From contig NZ_MCIB01000001.1 in assembly GCF_003609645.1 (NCBI RefSeq), positions 372,001-436,000 of the forward strand: DNA of 64,000 bases, written 5' to 3'. Under the pieces are notes generated by a model, which was not told the DNA's origin, did no database searches, and was given only the letters and a program-made list of their open reading frames with translations. A program made the translations under genes and the position numbers. The stretch comes from Thermohalobacter berrensis (GTDB taxonomy: Bacteria; Bacillota; Clostridia; Tissierellales; Thermohalobacteraceae). Position 1 is the stretch's first letter. Each line of letters begins with the position of its first letter. Positions 17,660 to 26,153 of the stretch are shown in pieces.

Positions 17660-17989
17660 TTAAAAATATTTAGATACAAATCTACCAGTAAAAGGATATG
17701 AATAACATTCTCCCTCCACTATTTTAACTACTGCTACTATTGGCAAAATTAACCCTGCTATTACGACTACCAATAATATGGGAATTCCTATTAAAATAAA
17801 CGTCAATAATGCACCGATAGCTGATCCTAAAAATAATGTTATTTGAAAGCACAATGCCTCTTTAGCCTGTTGCTTAACAAATAAATCTTTACTTACAATC
17901 AGAATTATTATAGGTGCTAAAATAGGTATTCCCACAAATGTGCCTAAATGTGCTATTGCAGATAATAACTTTTGTTCAGTTGTATACAT
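17660..17989 (-). CDS. DUF4870 domain membrane protein
   Basis: Small integral membrane protein of 109 residues. It opens with MYTTEQKLLSAIAHLGTF, a hallmark of DUF4870 proteins, then a hydrophobic segment (IPILAPIIILIVSK), a cytoplasmic FVKQQAKEALCFQITLF stretch and two more membrane helices ending near residue 95. Function is unknown. I chose the ATG at 17989 because GGAGGG sits 6 bases upstream; the longer ORF to 18076 has no such site. It follows the orr terminator, so it is probably a separate unit. Confidence 0.82.
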   Translation of the reverse strand: MYTTEQKLLSAIAHLGTFVGIPILAPIIILIVSKDLFVKQQAKEALCFQITLFLGSAIGALLTFILIGIPILLVVVIAGLILPIVAVVKIVEGECYSYPFTGRFVSKYF

Positions 17990-18052
17990 TCTATTTCCCT
18001 CCAAATAAACTCTTATTATAATTATATTATAGTCATTTAAGTTTATAAAGTT

Positions 18053-18083
18053 AAAAAAACGTCCCATACGGGACATTTTTTAT
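18053..18083 (-). terminator. Terminator of the ornithine operon
   Basis: GTCCCGTATGGGAC hairpin with an A-run before and GTTTTTTTAAC after it on the minus strand, starting at the orr stop codon. A good intrinsic terminator that closes the ord-to-orr operon. Confidence 0.9.
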
Positions 18084-19141
18084 ATAAAAATCTTAGATAC
18101 ATATTCTGAAGTTAATGATTTAACTACTCCTCCATAGGTTAACTTAAATGAGATTTTATCCCCTACCTTAAAATTTTTGTCACATTCAGTAACATCTAAT
18201 ATTAAATGATCACTACTTGCTCCCAATATTGATATACATTTGTCTTCCGGAATTATATCTTCAATATCTATATCCTGTTTACCTATAGCACAAATTGCTC
18301 TTTTTCTTATGCCCTTATCCTCAAAAGTTGGTTTATTACCAAAGGCATCCATTCCAATTTCTCCTATTGGAACTGATGGTTTTTCTTTTAATTCTATTAT
18401 TTCAACTACTAGTCTAAAACCATCATCATATGTATTTTCAATTTTATTACCATAGGCAGTTTCTCTTCCTAAGATAATTGATTCACCTAATCTTAAGTTA
18501 TTTATCTCTTTAGGCATTTCACCTTTGTCAATAAGATGAATACTACTAGAATTACCTCCCGAAATAATTTCTAGTTTAATGTCTAACTTTTCTTCTATTT
18601 CCTTTTTTATATCAACTAATTTGCTTAAATTTTCTTTACTTGGTATTACTCCACCATAGCAAGTCAAGTTAGTTCCAATGCCTACAAGTTTTACCCCTTT
18701 TAAGTTTTTAATTTGATTAACATACTTTAAAATCTTTTCTTTTTTAAAAATACCTTCCCTTAAATCACCTAAATCTATCATTAAAATTACTTTATGTACT
18801 TTCCCTTTTTCTAGTGCTTTTTCTGAAAGTTTCTTAATAGTTTCCATTTCAGAGTTTAATGATATATCTGCATATTGAACTACTTGTTCTGTTTGGCTTA
18901 ACATAGGTAATCTTAATAGTAATTTAGGTAATTTAATATCCTTTAATTTTTTTAGGTTTTCAATCCTAGAATCGGCAACTATTGAAATTCCACCTTCCAC
19001 CATTGCCTCTGCAACTTCTTTTATTCCGCAAAAACTCTTTGTTACACCTGTAACTTCAATCCCAATATCTTTACATTTATCGACTAAAACCTTAGTATTA
19101 TGTTTTATTTTTTCTAAGTTTATTTCTACCCTAGGATACAT
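18080..19141 (-). CDS. orr: Ornithine racemase (alanine racemase N-terminal fold)
   Basis: PLP enzyme that converts L-ornithine to D-ornithine, the entry to the oxidative branch of ornithine fermentation. The 353-residue protein has the alanine-racemase barrel: MYPRVEINLEKIKHN at the start, Lys35 in GVTKSFCG as the PLP-binding lysine, a MIDLGDLREG segment and GGNSSS for phosphate binding. It lies downstream of oraE and the GlmL-like gene, at the end of the cluster. A large hairpin lies between it and the preceding gene. Alanine or other racemase activity cannot be excluded, but the location makes Orr the best call. Confidence 0.94.
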   Translation of the reverse strand: MYPRVEINLEKIKHNTKVLVDKCKDIGIEVTGVTKSFCGIKEVAEAMVEGGISIVADSRIENLKKLKDIKLPKLLLRLPMLSQTEQVVQYADISLNSEMETIKKLSEKALEKGKVHKVILMIDLGDLREGIFKKEKILKYVNQIKNLKGVKLVGIGTNLTCYGGVIPSKENLSKLVDIKKEIEEKLDIKLEIISGGNSSSIHLIDKGEMPKEINNLRLGESIILGRETAYGNKIENTYDDGFRLVVEIIELKEKPSVPIGEIGMDAFGNKPTFEDKGIRKRAICAIGKQDIDIEDIIPEDKCISILGASSDHLILDVTECDKNFKVGDKISFKLTYGGVVKSLTSEYVSKIFI

Positions 19142-19174
19142 GATAAATCCTCCTATTTCTATAAAATAAGTTTT

Positions 19175-19218
19175 CTTAAGATAGTAGCGGAGAATTAACC
19201 CTCCGCTACTATCTTAAG
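19175..19218 (-). terminator. 18-bp perfect hairpin overlapping the stop of the GlmL-like gene
   Basis: An 18-bp perfect inverted repeat with an 8-base loop spans the last codons and stop of the GlmL-like gene and lies about 33 bases ahead of orr. The downstream minus-strand bases (AAAACTTATTTT) are not a classic U-run, so it could be a partial terminator or an RNA-stability element that sets orr expression. Confidence 0.65.
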
Positions 19219-20571
19219 ACTTTCTTTTAATAATTTCAAAGCTGCTTCAGGATATTTTTTTGACATGACACCTAAGGTTGCCATAATATAATTATTGTCT
19301 ATTAATATTTCTGCTTCTTTATTTGGCAATAACTCATTACCTTTATTGCTCAAAGGAATTTCCTTCATAAGTTCTACTCTTCTAGGCAACCTAGTTAAAG
19401 CTCCACCTGTTCCAATAATATATTTTACATTTGTCAAATCTTTACCTTCAGCAATTGTTTTCTTACCATTAGGGCCATATAAATGCCTAAACTTTCCAGA
19501 ATGCCTTTTTACAGCAGTAACTATTGCTTCTAGGGTAAGTTCTTCAACAAACCTTTTTTCCTTATTTGTTTGAGGTATTGGTTTGTGATTTTCTATTAAT
19601 TTTTTCACTTCATCTATTGAAATATTTAATCTTTCACTTAATTTTTCAATTCCTATTCTATTTACTATATTTTTCATATTTACATAAACACCTAGGTCTC
19701 CTTCTACAGTTCGTTTAGCAAAGGGCTCTGGGCTTACAAGCATTCTATTTACTTCTTCACTTCCCTCAGTCACTGAATGAACATCTGTTGTGGCTCCACC
19801 TACATCTAATGTTACTAAGTCCCCTATTTCATTATAAAGTAGTTTTGATGCAAGCATAACTGCTCCAGGAGTAGGAATAATAGGTCCTGTTACCATTTCC
19901 CTTACTTTAGTCATACCTGGCGCATGGGTTATATGTTCTTCAAATACTTCTTGTATTACTTTTCTTGTTGGTTCAATATTTAATTGGTCTATTTTGGGAT
20001 ATACATTTTCAACTATGTAAAGTTTTGATTTTGTTTCTTCGAATAAAAGTTTAATCTCTTCATGATTTTCTATATTACCAGCATAAATAACTGGAATTTC
20101 TAAGTCTAATTCAGCAATTTTTTCTGCATTATAAAGTGCTGTATCCCTTTCACCATAATCTACTCCGCCTGCTATTAAAATAATATTCGGTTTAATTTCC
20201 TTTAATTTTTTTATGTCAGTACGTCTTAATCTTCCTGCAGTAATCTGATGTATATTAGCTCCTGCCCCTAATGCAGCTTCTTTAGCAGCCCTTACTGTCA
20301 TATCATAGACTAAACCATGAACTGTCATTCTGAGTCCGCCTGCTGCACTACTTGTAGCTATTAATTCATCGTATTCAATATTTTTCGCACCTAAATTTTC
20401 CTTTAGATTGTCGATAGCACCTTTTAATCCTATATTTACATCTCCATCAAGAACAGTAGTTGGTGCCTGCCCTTGACCGATAAAGGCAGGCTTCCCACTA
20501 CTTATTCCATTAAATGCATTTACTACAGTTGTAGTACTTCCTATTTCCGCAACCAAAAGGTTAATTTTCAT
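19195..20571 (-). CDS. GlmL-related ornithine degradation protein (putative aminomutase chaperone)
   Basis: The 458-residue protein belongs to the MutL/GlmL family, ASKHA-type ATPases found beside B12-dependent mutases and thought to protect or reactivate them. Evidence is the phosphate-binding AEIGSTTTVVNAF start (phosphate 1), LVTLDVGGATTDVHS near residue 243 (phosphate 2) and the C-terminal IIGTGGALTRLPRR segment (adenosine-binding). It overlaps the oraE 3' end by 11 bases. The same gene lies in this position in other ornithine clusters. Reactivation of the aminomutase is inferred from family and context. Confidence 0.92.
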   Translation of the reverse strand: MKINLLVAEIGSTTTVVNAFNGISSGKPAFIGQGQAPTTVLDGDVNIGLKGAIDNLKENLGAKNIEYDELIATSSAAGGLRMTVHGLVYDMTVRAAKEAALGAGANIHQITAGRLRRTDIKKLKEIKPNIILIAGGVDYGERDTALYNAEKIAELDLEIPVIYAGNIENHEEIKLLFEETKSKLYIVENVYPKIDQLNIEPTRKVIQEVFEEHITHAPGMTKVREMVTGPIIPTPGAVMLASKLLYNEIGDLVTLDVGGATTDVHSVTEGSEEVNRMLVSPEPFAKRTVEGDLGVYVNMKNIVNRIGIEKLSERLNISIDEVKKLIENHKPIPQTNKEKRFVEELTLEAIVTAVKRHSGKFRHLYGPNGKKTIAEGKDLTNVKYIIGTGGALTRLPRRVELMKEIPLSNKGNELLPNKEAEILIDNNYIMATLGVMSKKYPEAALKLLKESLKIVAEG

Positions 20572-22777
20572 TTCTCATTTCCTTCCTTCTCTTAACTAGG
20601 AAAGTTGCTACATGAACTCCTTTAGTTCCTCTACCAAATCCTGCATCCATTCCATTTTCTACTGCTAAATCATTTGAAACTTGTGTACCGCCTGAAACTA
20701 ACATAATTCTATCTCTTATACCCTTTTCTATACATAGTTCATGGATTCTTTTCATGTTTTTATAGTGGATATCATCATGGCTAATTATTGTTGAAGCTAG
20801 GATTGCATCAGCGTTTAACTCTATCGCCGCATCAACTAACTTTTCTACAGGGACTGAAGTTCCTAAGTAATGACATTCTATACCATATTTTTCTATGCCA
20901 CCATGTTTAATATCTATTATTTCCCTTAGACCAACTGAATGTTCATCTTCTCCAACAGTTCCAGCTACTATTTTCATAGGTTCCATTTCAATTTCTTTTC
21001 TTATCTCATCGTCTGACATAACCTCAGGTTTTGGTGGAATATCTAACTCAGCAGTATCTATTGTAAATGGGACCTTACCTTTTAGTTCTATTCTTGTACC
21101 TTCAGCCTCTTGCATAACTTCCTTATGAATTACTTCCACATCTTCAAGACCCATTTTCTTGCCAAATTCAAGGGCAGCAAATTCAGCTACTCTCTCTTCT
21201 ACAGGTAAGAATAATGTAATAAGTATTACTCCATCTCCCATCCATTCCATTTCAGGTTTTATTTTGGTAGTTTCCCTTAGTTCTTTTGTTTCTTCTAATC
21301 TTTTATGAACATTATCATTTTCATCTAATTCATCTATAAAGATTATTTTGTCAGGGTTTTCAAATGTACTTCCACTTATTAATGATGATGGATTATCAAC
21401 TGCTTTTTCATCGTATTGTGCAATATTATTGTATCCAAAGTGTGCAGTTACAGGTGCCATATAATCTTCTTCTCTTTCAACAACAGTTCCAGCACCAATA
21501 CCACCATCAATTTTTCTAACAATACCGTCACCATTTCTTTCTGGATAGTATCCAGAATCAACAAAGAACCCTTTTTCTACTGCTTTAAAGTATCCCCCAA
21601 CTTCTAAGATCTCTTCCATAAATAATACTGCTCTTTCTTTTAATTCTCTTACTTTTTCAGCTAACTCACCTTCATTTCTTTTAAGCTGCACCATTTCTCT
21701 TAAACCATCCATACCTACTAATGCCTGTTTAGCTGTATCACATGCTTCTATATTGTAAATATGCCACGGTACATTTCTACCCTCATCAGGAGTAATTGTT
21801 GATTGTATGTCTGCATTTGTAAGTCTTGATATAAGAAGGTTTAATACGTGAGTTACTGTTGCTTCTCTAGTTGAAGATTCCATATACTTAGTATTCATTT
21901 GTGCCCTCATCTTATAATCTTTAAACAATTCCCTTAAAGCTACAGCATAAGGTAAATCTATTCTCATACATGGTGCTGGAGGTGCTGTAGGAGGTACTGT
22001 TGATAAACAAATATTCTCTTTTTTCATACCAATTTTTACAGAATACATACTATTTAAAGCATGTTGAACCATTAACTCTGGCATTACCTTCCATGCTTCC
22101 CTAGCAGTTGCATTTGCATTATGTGCACCATCAATTTGAGCCATATCAGCCCAAACCATTACTTTTTTAGCAACAGCTGCATCAACAAAAGACCTAATCA
22201 TATTAATATTTCTATATAATACGTTGTATTGTGGGTCCTGATGAGCACCATTTACCCCTTCCTCTGCAAACATTACAGCAATCTCTGGTCCTGCTACACC
22301 ACTAACATAGGAGTGATAATTAATTGGTCTTCCAACTTCATCTTCAATTAAATCTAATGCTTTTCTTTGAGCTCTAACCTGTTTTCTAGTAACTGGAATT
22401 CCACCTACACCCTGTGGTGTACCTTCTATTAGGCCATCGAAATGACTTTGTCCAGCTGTTCTTATAACCATAATATGGTCAGCACCATGCCAAGCTGCCA
22501 TTCTCATACGTCTAATATCATCTTCAAATCTTCCAGAAGCTATTTCTGTTGTTATAACATAATCTGGTTGAGGATCAATATTACCAAAACTTCTTGCTGC
22601 TGGAAGAGGCTGACTTTGTTTTAATGACTCTGATGTTTCATAGTATTCAAATTCACCTATTTTTCTTTTTTGTCCAGTTCCTTTTCTCCAAGTCCATCCT
22701 CTTCTTCTTGGTCTATATTTATCTATATCTTTTAGTATATAGTTTAAATCAAGCTTTTCATTTGGCTTTAACTTCAT
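20561..22777 (-). CDS. oraE: D-ornithine 4,5-aminomutase, E (large) subunit
   Basis: Adenosylcobalamin- and PLP-dependent enzyme that moves the terminal amino group of D-ornithine to give 2,4-diaminopentanoate. The 738-residue protein has the mutase core and a C-terminal Rossmann B12-binding domain with DEHSVG, where His613 should be the lower cobalt ligand, and Lys624 (REIIDIK) should form the PLP Schiff base: the 11-residue gap equals the His618-Lys629 spacing known from the Clostridium sticklandii enzyme. Its ATG overlaps the oraS stop as TAATG, which fits the need for equal subunit amounts. Confidence is very high because of the whole cluster. Confidence 0.97.
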   Translation of the reverse strand: MKLKPNEKLDLNYILKDIDKYRPRRRGWTWRKGTGQKRKIGEFEYYETSESLKQSQPLPAARSFGNIDPQPDYVITTEIASGRFEDDIRRMRMAAWHGADHIMVIRTAGQSHFDGLIEGTPQGVGGIPVTRKQVRAQRKALDLIEDEVGRPINYHSYVSGVAGPEIAVMFAEEGVNGAHQDPQYNVLYRNINMIRSFVDAAVAKKVMVWADMAQIDGAHNANATAREAWKVMPELMVQHALNSMYSVKIGMKKENICLSTVPPTAPPAPCMRIDLPYAVALRELFKDYKMRAQMNTKYMESSTREATVTHVLNLLISRLTNADIQSTITPDEGRNVPWHIYNIEACDTAKQALVGMDGLREMVQLKRNEGELAEKVRELKERAVLFMEEILEVGGYFKAVEKGFFVDSGYYPERNGDGIVRKIDGGIGAGTVVEREEDYMAPVTAHFGYNNIAQYDEKAVDNPSSLISGSTFENPDKIIFIDELDENDNVHKRLEETKELRETTKIKPEMEWMGDGVILITLFLPVEERVAEFAALEFGKKMGLEDVEVIHKEVMQEAEGTRIELKGKVPFTIDTAELDIPPKPEVMSDDEIRKEIEMEPMKIVAGTVGEDEHSVGLREIIDIKHGGIEKYGIECHYLGTSVPVEKLVDAAIELNADAILASTIISHDDIHYKNMKRIHELCIEKGIRDRIMLVSGGTQVSNDLAVENGMDAGFGRGTKGVHVATFLVKRRKEMRNEN

Positions 22778-23142
22778 TACTTTTCACCCCCTCTAAATAT
22801 TCTTACAACTTCATCCCACATTTCTCCATCAGCAAGTTTTAATCCAGCTTCTCTAATTTCCATATTTTTCTCTTTAGCAAGCCTATATACTAAATGTCCT
22901 GCCCCTTTTCCAAGAAGATTTCTATCAACCGCACCCTCAACTATTGCTTTAGCCTCTAAGCTTGAAAATCCCATTCTTAAAAGTACAGATCTTTCAATTG
23001 ATGGTGATGTATGCTTATATGCTAATTGAATCATAGGATTAACAATTTTTTCAGCTAACTCCCAAAACCTTTGTTCCAATTCTTCTTCTGTCAAATCTTT
23101 TAAGTGCTGTCTTCTTTTTTCAAAATCATCTGCTCTTTTCAA
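22777..23142 (-). CDS. oraS: D-ornithine 4,5-aminomutase, S (small) subunit
   Basis: The 121-residue helical partner of OraE. It has the expected length and typical segments: ADDFEKRRQHLKDLTEEEL at the start, YKHTSPSIERSVLLRMGFSS in the middle and KGAGHLVYRLA near residue 80. The protein is soluble and needed for folding and activity of the large subunit. It lies 14 bases after ortB and overlaps oraE by one base in a TAATG junction, so the two subunits are translationally coupled. Confidence 0.96.
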   Translation of the reverse strand: MKRADDFEKRRQHLKDLTEEELEQRFWELAEKIVNPMIQLAYKHTSPSIERSVLLRMGFSSLEAKAIVEGAVDRNLLGKGAGHLVYRLAKEKNMEIREAGLKLADGEMWDEVVRIFRGGEK

Positions 23143-23155
23143 GGTAAACCCTCCT

Positions 23156-24574
23156 TTAATATTTTATGTCTAGCTCATTTAATACTTTTATTACAAAGTC
23201 CTCTGAAGAGTTAGTATCTTCTGCTAGGAACTTAAGATCAGTTTCTGATACTTTGTCTACTTTGGTATGTTTTATACAGTTTTTAATATATGATTTTTTT
23301 ATTTTATTTAAATCTATATCCCTTACTTTTATTAAGTTAGGTTCTTTTGGAAGAATGATATTTTTACCTGGTACTTCTTCATCTGGATTTCCAACAATTA
23401 CCTCAATTCCATTTTCTTTTGCAAATGACAATTGAGGTTGTATATGCTTACCTGCACCTGTATATTCTGTCTCCTGTACTAAAATCATTTTGTCCTCATC
23501 TAATTCTTGAGCCAATGCAAAAGCTGCAGCTAATGAAGTATTCCCTGCAGGTCCTCTTTCAAGGCCTTCTAATTGTGCTAATGCCTCAGTAATATAGAAT
23601 ACTTCCCCTTGGTTAACCGTTACATATCTGTCCATATATCTTAATGACCTTGCTGCAGAGCGTGGTACATCAGACCTGTCTGGCCAGGTTGCAAATGGTA
23701 TACCAAATCCAGTATGACCTGTAGTAAATGACTTTCTATTAAATTGAGTATCACTTGCCATATGAAGCCCTTTTAGATTTACACTTGCTCCAACTATTTT
23801 TACCTCTGTTGCACCAGCCTTTATAAGTCCCCTCGCAGTACCTGTAAGGTTACCTCCACCAGCATTTGTGGCAACAACAACATCAGGGTCTCTACCTTCT
23901 TTTTCCCTAAATTGCATTGCAATTTCATATCCTAATGTTTCTACTCCAGCTATTCCATAAGGAGTATATAATGATGCATTAAAATATCCAGTTTCTTCTA
24001 ATAGTTTTAGAAAAGTATAAAACAATTCTGGTCCAACTGTAAGTTGTACTACTTCAGCCCCATATGCCTCGCATTTTCTTGCTTTTTCAATAATTTCAGG
24101 TTGACCTATCCCCCTTGAATCATAACATTCCTGTACAATAATGCATTTTAAACCTCTCATTGCTGCTTGACTTGCAACTGCAGCTCCATAATTACCACTT
24201 GTTGCTGCTATAACACCTTTATAACCTTTCTTTTTGGCATGATAAACACTTGCAGATGCTCTTCTTGCTTTATAGCTTCCAGAAGGATTAGCAGCTTCAT
24301 CCTTAATAAATATTCTCGCACCTTTTCCTTTAGGAGCTAACTTTCTTGCCAATTTTGTTAAGTTTTTAAGTTCATATATTGGAGTATTACCTACACCTAC
24401 TTCAGCCTGAATCTTTTGCATTTCACTTAATGTATACCCTGTTTCCCTCATCATCTTTTCATAATTAAAAGCTATAGAGTCTGTTTCAAATTTTTCATAA
24501 TCTATACCTACTGCCTTTTTCATTATTTCATTTTTTCTCTCCATTACTGCTCTATAGCTCATATCTTTACTCAT
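23156..24574 (-). CDS. ortB: 2-amino-4-ketopentanoate thiolase, beta subunit
   Basis: PLP-dependent subunit of the thiolase that splits 2-amino-4-oxopentanoate with CoA to alanine and acetyl-CoA. The 472-residue product resembles fold-type II enzymes such as threonine synthase: the PLP lysine is Lys102 in NPSGSYKARRAS, SGNYGAAVASQ binds the substrate carboxylate and NAGGGNLTG holds the PLP phosphate. The ATG at 24574 overlaps the ortA stop; upstream in-frame TTG/GTG codons inside ortA are less likely. It belongs to the ord-ortA-ortB-oraS-oraE run. Confidence 0.95.
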   Translation of the reverse strand: MSKDMSYRAVMERKNEIMKKAVGIDYEKFETDSIAFNYEKMMRETGYTLSEMQKIQAEVGVGNTPIYELKNLTKLARKLAPKGKGARIFIKDEAANPSGSYKARRASASVYHAKKKGYKGVIAATSGNYGAAVASQAAMRGLKCIIVQECYDSRGIGQPEIIEKARKCEAYGAEVVQLTVGPELFYTFLKLLEETGYFNASLYTPYGIAGVETLGYEIAMQFREKEGRDPDVVVATNAGGGNLTGTARGLIKAGATEVKIVGASVNLKGLHMASDTQFNRKSFTTGHTGFGIPFATWPDRSDVPRSAARSLRYMDRYVTVNQGEVFYITEALAQLEGLERGPAGNTSLAAAFALAQELDEDKMILVQETEYTGAGKHIQPQLSFAKENGIEVIVGNPDEEVPGKNIILPKEPNLIKVRDIDLNKIKKSYIKNCIKHTKVDKVSETDLKFLAEDTNSSEDFVIKVLNELDIKY

Positions 24575-24881
24575 TAACTTCACCACCTTCAAGGAAACTG
24601 CGTAATTGTTTCCCTATATATAATAGTTCAGGAACGCATTTTCCAAAGTCATGGTCATAATAGGGGTTTATTTCTATTAATTTACCCTTTACCTTTCTAC
24701 CTATATAAGTTTCAATTTCTACTTCATCTCCTATTTTAGCTTCATCATTTAATAGAAAACCTTTAACCCACATCTCTAATGGAACTTTTTTTGTGTCATC
24801 AGGTACCTTAGGAGCTCTTTCTTCTGGATTTAAAACAACATTATGTATTCTAACCCAGTCACCTTTTTTGGCAATCTTCAT
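24567..24881 (-). CDS. ortA: 2-amino-4-ketopentanoate thiolase, alpha subunit
   Basis: Small subunit (104 residues) of the ornithine-pathway thiolase. It has the family opening KKGDWVRIHNVVLNPEERAP and the VPLEMWVKGFL, IGDEVEIETYIGRKVKG and PYYDHDFGKCVPELL segments. The fold looks like a small beta-barrel. It lies 15 bases after ord and overlaps ortB by 8 bases, in line with a two-subunit enzyme made in equal amounts. Confidence 0.95.
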   Translation of the reverse strand: MKIAKKGDWVRIHNVVLNPEERAPKVPDDTKKVPLEMWVKGFLLNDEAKIGDEVEIETYIGRKVKGKLIEINPYYDHDFGKCVPELLYIGKQLRSFLEGGEVNE

Positions 24882-24895
24882 CGTAAATCACTCCT

Positions 24896-25939
24896 TTATT
24901 CAATTAGATCTCTCATATCTCCCATTATTGCTCTTGGTACAGGTAAATCTAGCATTGTCTTTAATCCTGGCTTAGCATTTATCACATGAGGTATCATATT
25001 AACACACATTGCTATAGTACCAATACCTCCAGGTATTTCAGGTTTAATTTGTAGATTTATGTTAGGTATTCCTTTAATTGTTATATAATCTCCCGTTTCT
25101 ACTCCTTCTTTTTCTGGAAGTATTTGTTGCGGATGATCCATTTCTATTAGAACTTTTCCATCAACATATCCATAACCTCTTTGTCTTATTCCTGCTAAAT
25201 TACCTGGTTCAACCTCCGCATATTGAGTCTTTCTATATGTTTGAGATACTATTGGGTCTTTAGTTTGTTCAATTTTATCAATTTCCCAACCAATTCCATC
25301 TGCAATCATTTTTATAGATTCTGGGAAACCAACATGGCCTGCTAAATCATCTTTTTCTACTCTTTCTTCAAACTCTTCTTCAGTAATTCCAACACCTTGT
25401 TCTTCCATAACTGCTCTACCAAAAGGTGATAGGTCATTGATTCTCGCTGCCTTAATACTTTCTACACTTTCACATGTACCAGTTAAAGCTAATATTAGAT
25501 AGTCAAGTACGAAGCCTGGATTAATCCCTGTTCCTAAAACTGATACACCGTTTTCCTTAGCTATTTTATCCATCTTTTCAGCCAATTCTGGAGACTGTGC
25601 TTGAGGATATGCCATTTCCTCTGCTGTTGAAATAACGTTAATTTTATTTTCTAAACAGAATTTAATCTTATCAAAAGCATTTTTAGTAAATGAATCAGTA
25701 GCTAATAATACTACATCTGCACATCCTTCTTTTACAACATCTTCAATATTCTTTTTGATAATTACCTCTGGTCTATCTTCTTTTTCTATTCCTAAAACTT
25801 CATACATACTTTTATCTACTCTATTTTTATTTCTATCACATACGCCAACTATCTCTACTCCTTTTTTCTTTAATAGCATCTTTGCCATTCCACTACCCAT
25901 AGCTCCAAAACCCCAAATTATTACTTTAACTTTTTCCAT
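24896..25939 (-). CDS. ord: 2,4-diaminopentanoate dehydrogenase
   Basis: NAD(P)-dependent enzyme that deaminates 2,4-diaminopentanoate at C4 to 2-amino-4-oxopentanoate. The 347-residue protein begins with a Rossmann nucleotide-binding loop (WGFGAMGSGMAKMLL, residues 9-23), related to dihydrodipicolinate reductase and similar enzymes, and has a GTGINPGFVLDYLIL segment near residue 137. It is the first gene of the ornithine cluster. A sigma-54-type promoter lies about 50 bases upstream of its ATG. The call rests on sequence type and on the complete set of pathway neighbours. Confidence 0.94.
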   Translation of the reverse strand: MEKVKVIIWGFGAMGSGMAKMLLKKKGVEIVGVCDRNKNRVDKSMYEVLGIEKEDRPEVIIKKNIEDVVKEGCADVVLLATDSFTKNAFDKIKFCLENKINVISTAEEMAYPQAQSPELAEKMDKIAKENGVSVLGTGINPGFVLDYLILALTGTCESVESIKAARINDLSPFGRAVMEEQGVGITEEEFEERVEKDDLAGHVGFPESIKMIADGIGWEIDKIEQTKDPIVSQTYRKTQYAEVEPGNLAGIRQRGYGYVDGKVLIEMDHPQQILPEKEGVETGDYITIKGIPNINLQIKPEIPGGIGTIAMCVNMIPHVINAKPGLKTMLDLPVPRAIMGDMRDLIE

Positions 25940-25989
25940 TTAGATACACCTCCATATTTTTAATATTTTTATTTTTCATCTATATTTTA

Positions 25990-26006
25990 TGCAATTATCC
26001 TGCCAA
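25990..26006 (-). promoter_or_regulatory. Sigma-54 (-24/-12) promoter of the ornithine operon
   Basis: On the minus strand TTGGCAGGATAATTGCA matches the sigma-54 consensus, with GG and GC elements separated by exactly 10 bases. Initiation is expected near 25979, about 40 bases upstream of the ord ATG. The next upstream gene encodes a sigma-54 activator. Confidence 0.85.
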
Positions 26007-26064
26007 CATTGGATCAAAAACAAAATTATATGTTTTTTGCTAATTTTCGCATAATTTAAAGTTT

Positions 26065-26100
26065 TTTGATTTTCATCAAATTATACATTTATGGCCATAA
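26065..26100 (-). promoter_or_regulatory. Candidate upstream activator sites for the ornithine operon
   Basis: Two palindromes lie about 85-120 bases upstream of the predicted sigma-54 start: TTATGGCCATAA at 26089-26100 and TTTGATGAAAATCAAA at 26065-26080. The position fits enhancer sites for a Fis-type activator, but which of them, if either, is bound is inference. Confidence 0.4.
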
Positions 26101-26104
26101 ATTA

Positions 26105-26152
26105 AAATAACCGCAAAATAATTTGCATATTGGTGCAAACTATTTTGCGGTT
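26105..26152 (-). terminator. Terminator of the sigma-54 activator gene
   Basis: A long inverted repeat pairs AACCGCAAAATA with TATTTTGCGGTT, with an inner TTTGCA/TGCAAA pair, just after the activator's stop codon, followed by ATTTT on the minus strand. It can act as a terminator; the inner palindrome could also serve as an activator site. Confidence 0.7.
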
Positions 26153-26153
26153 A

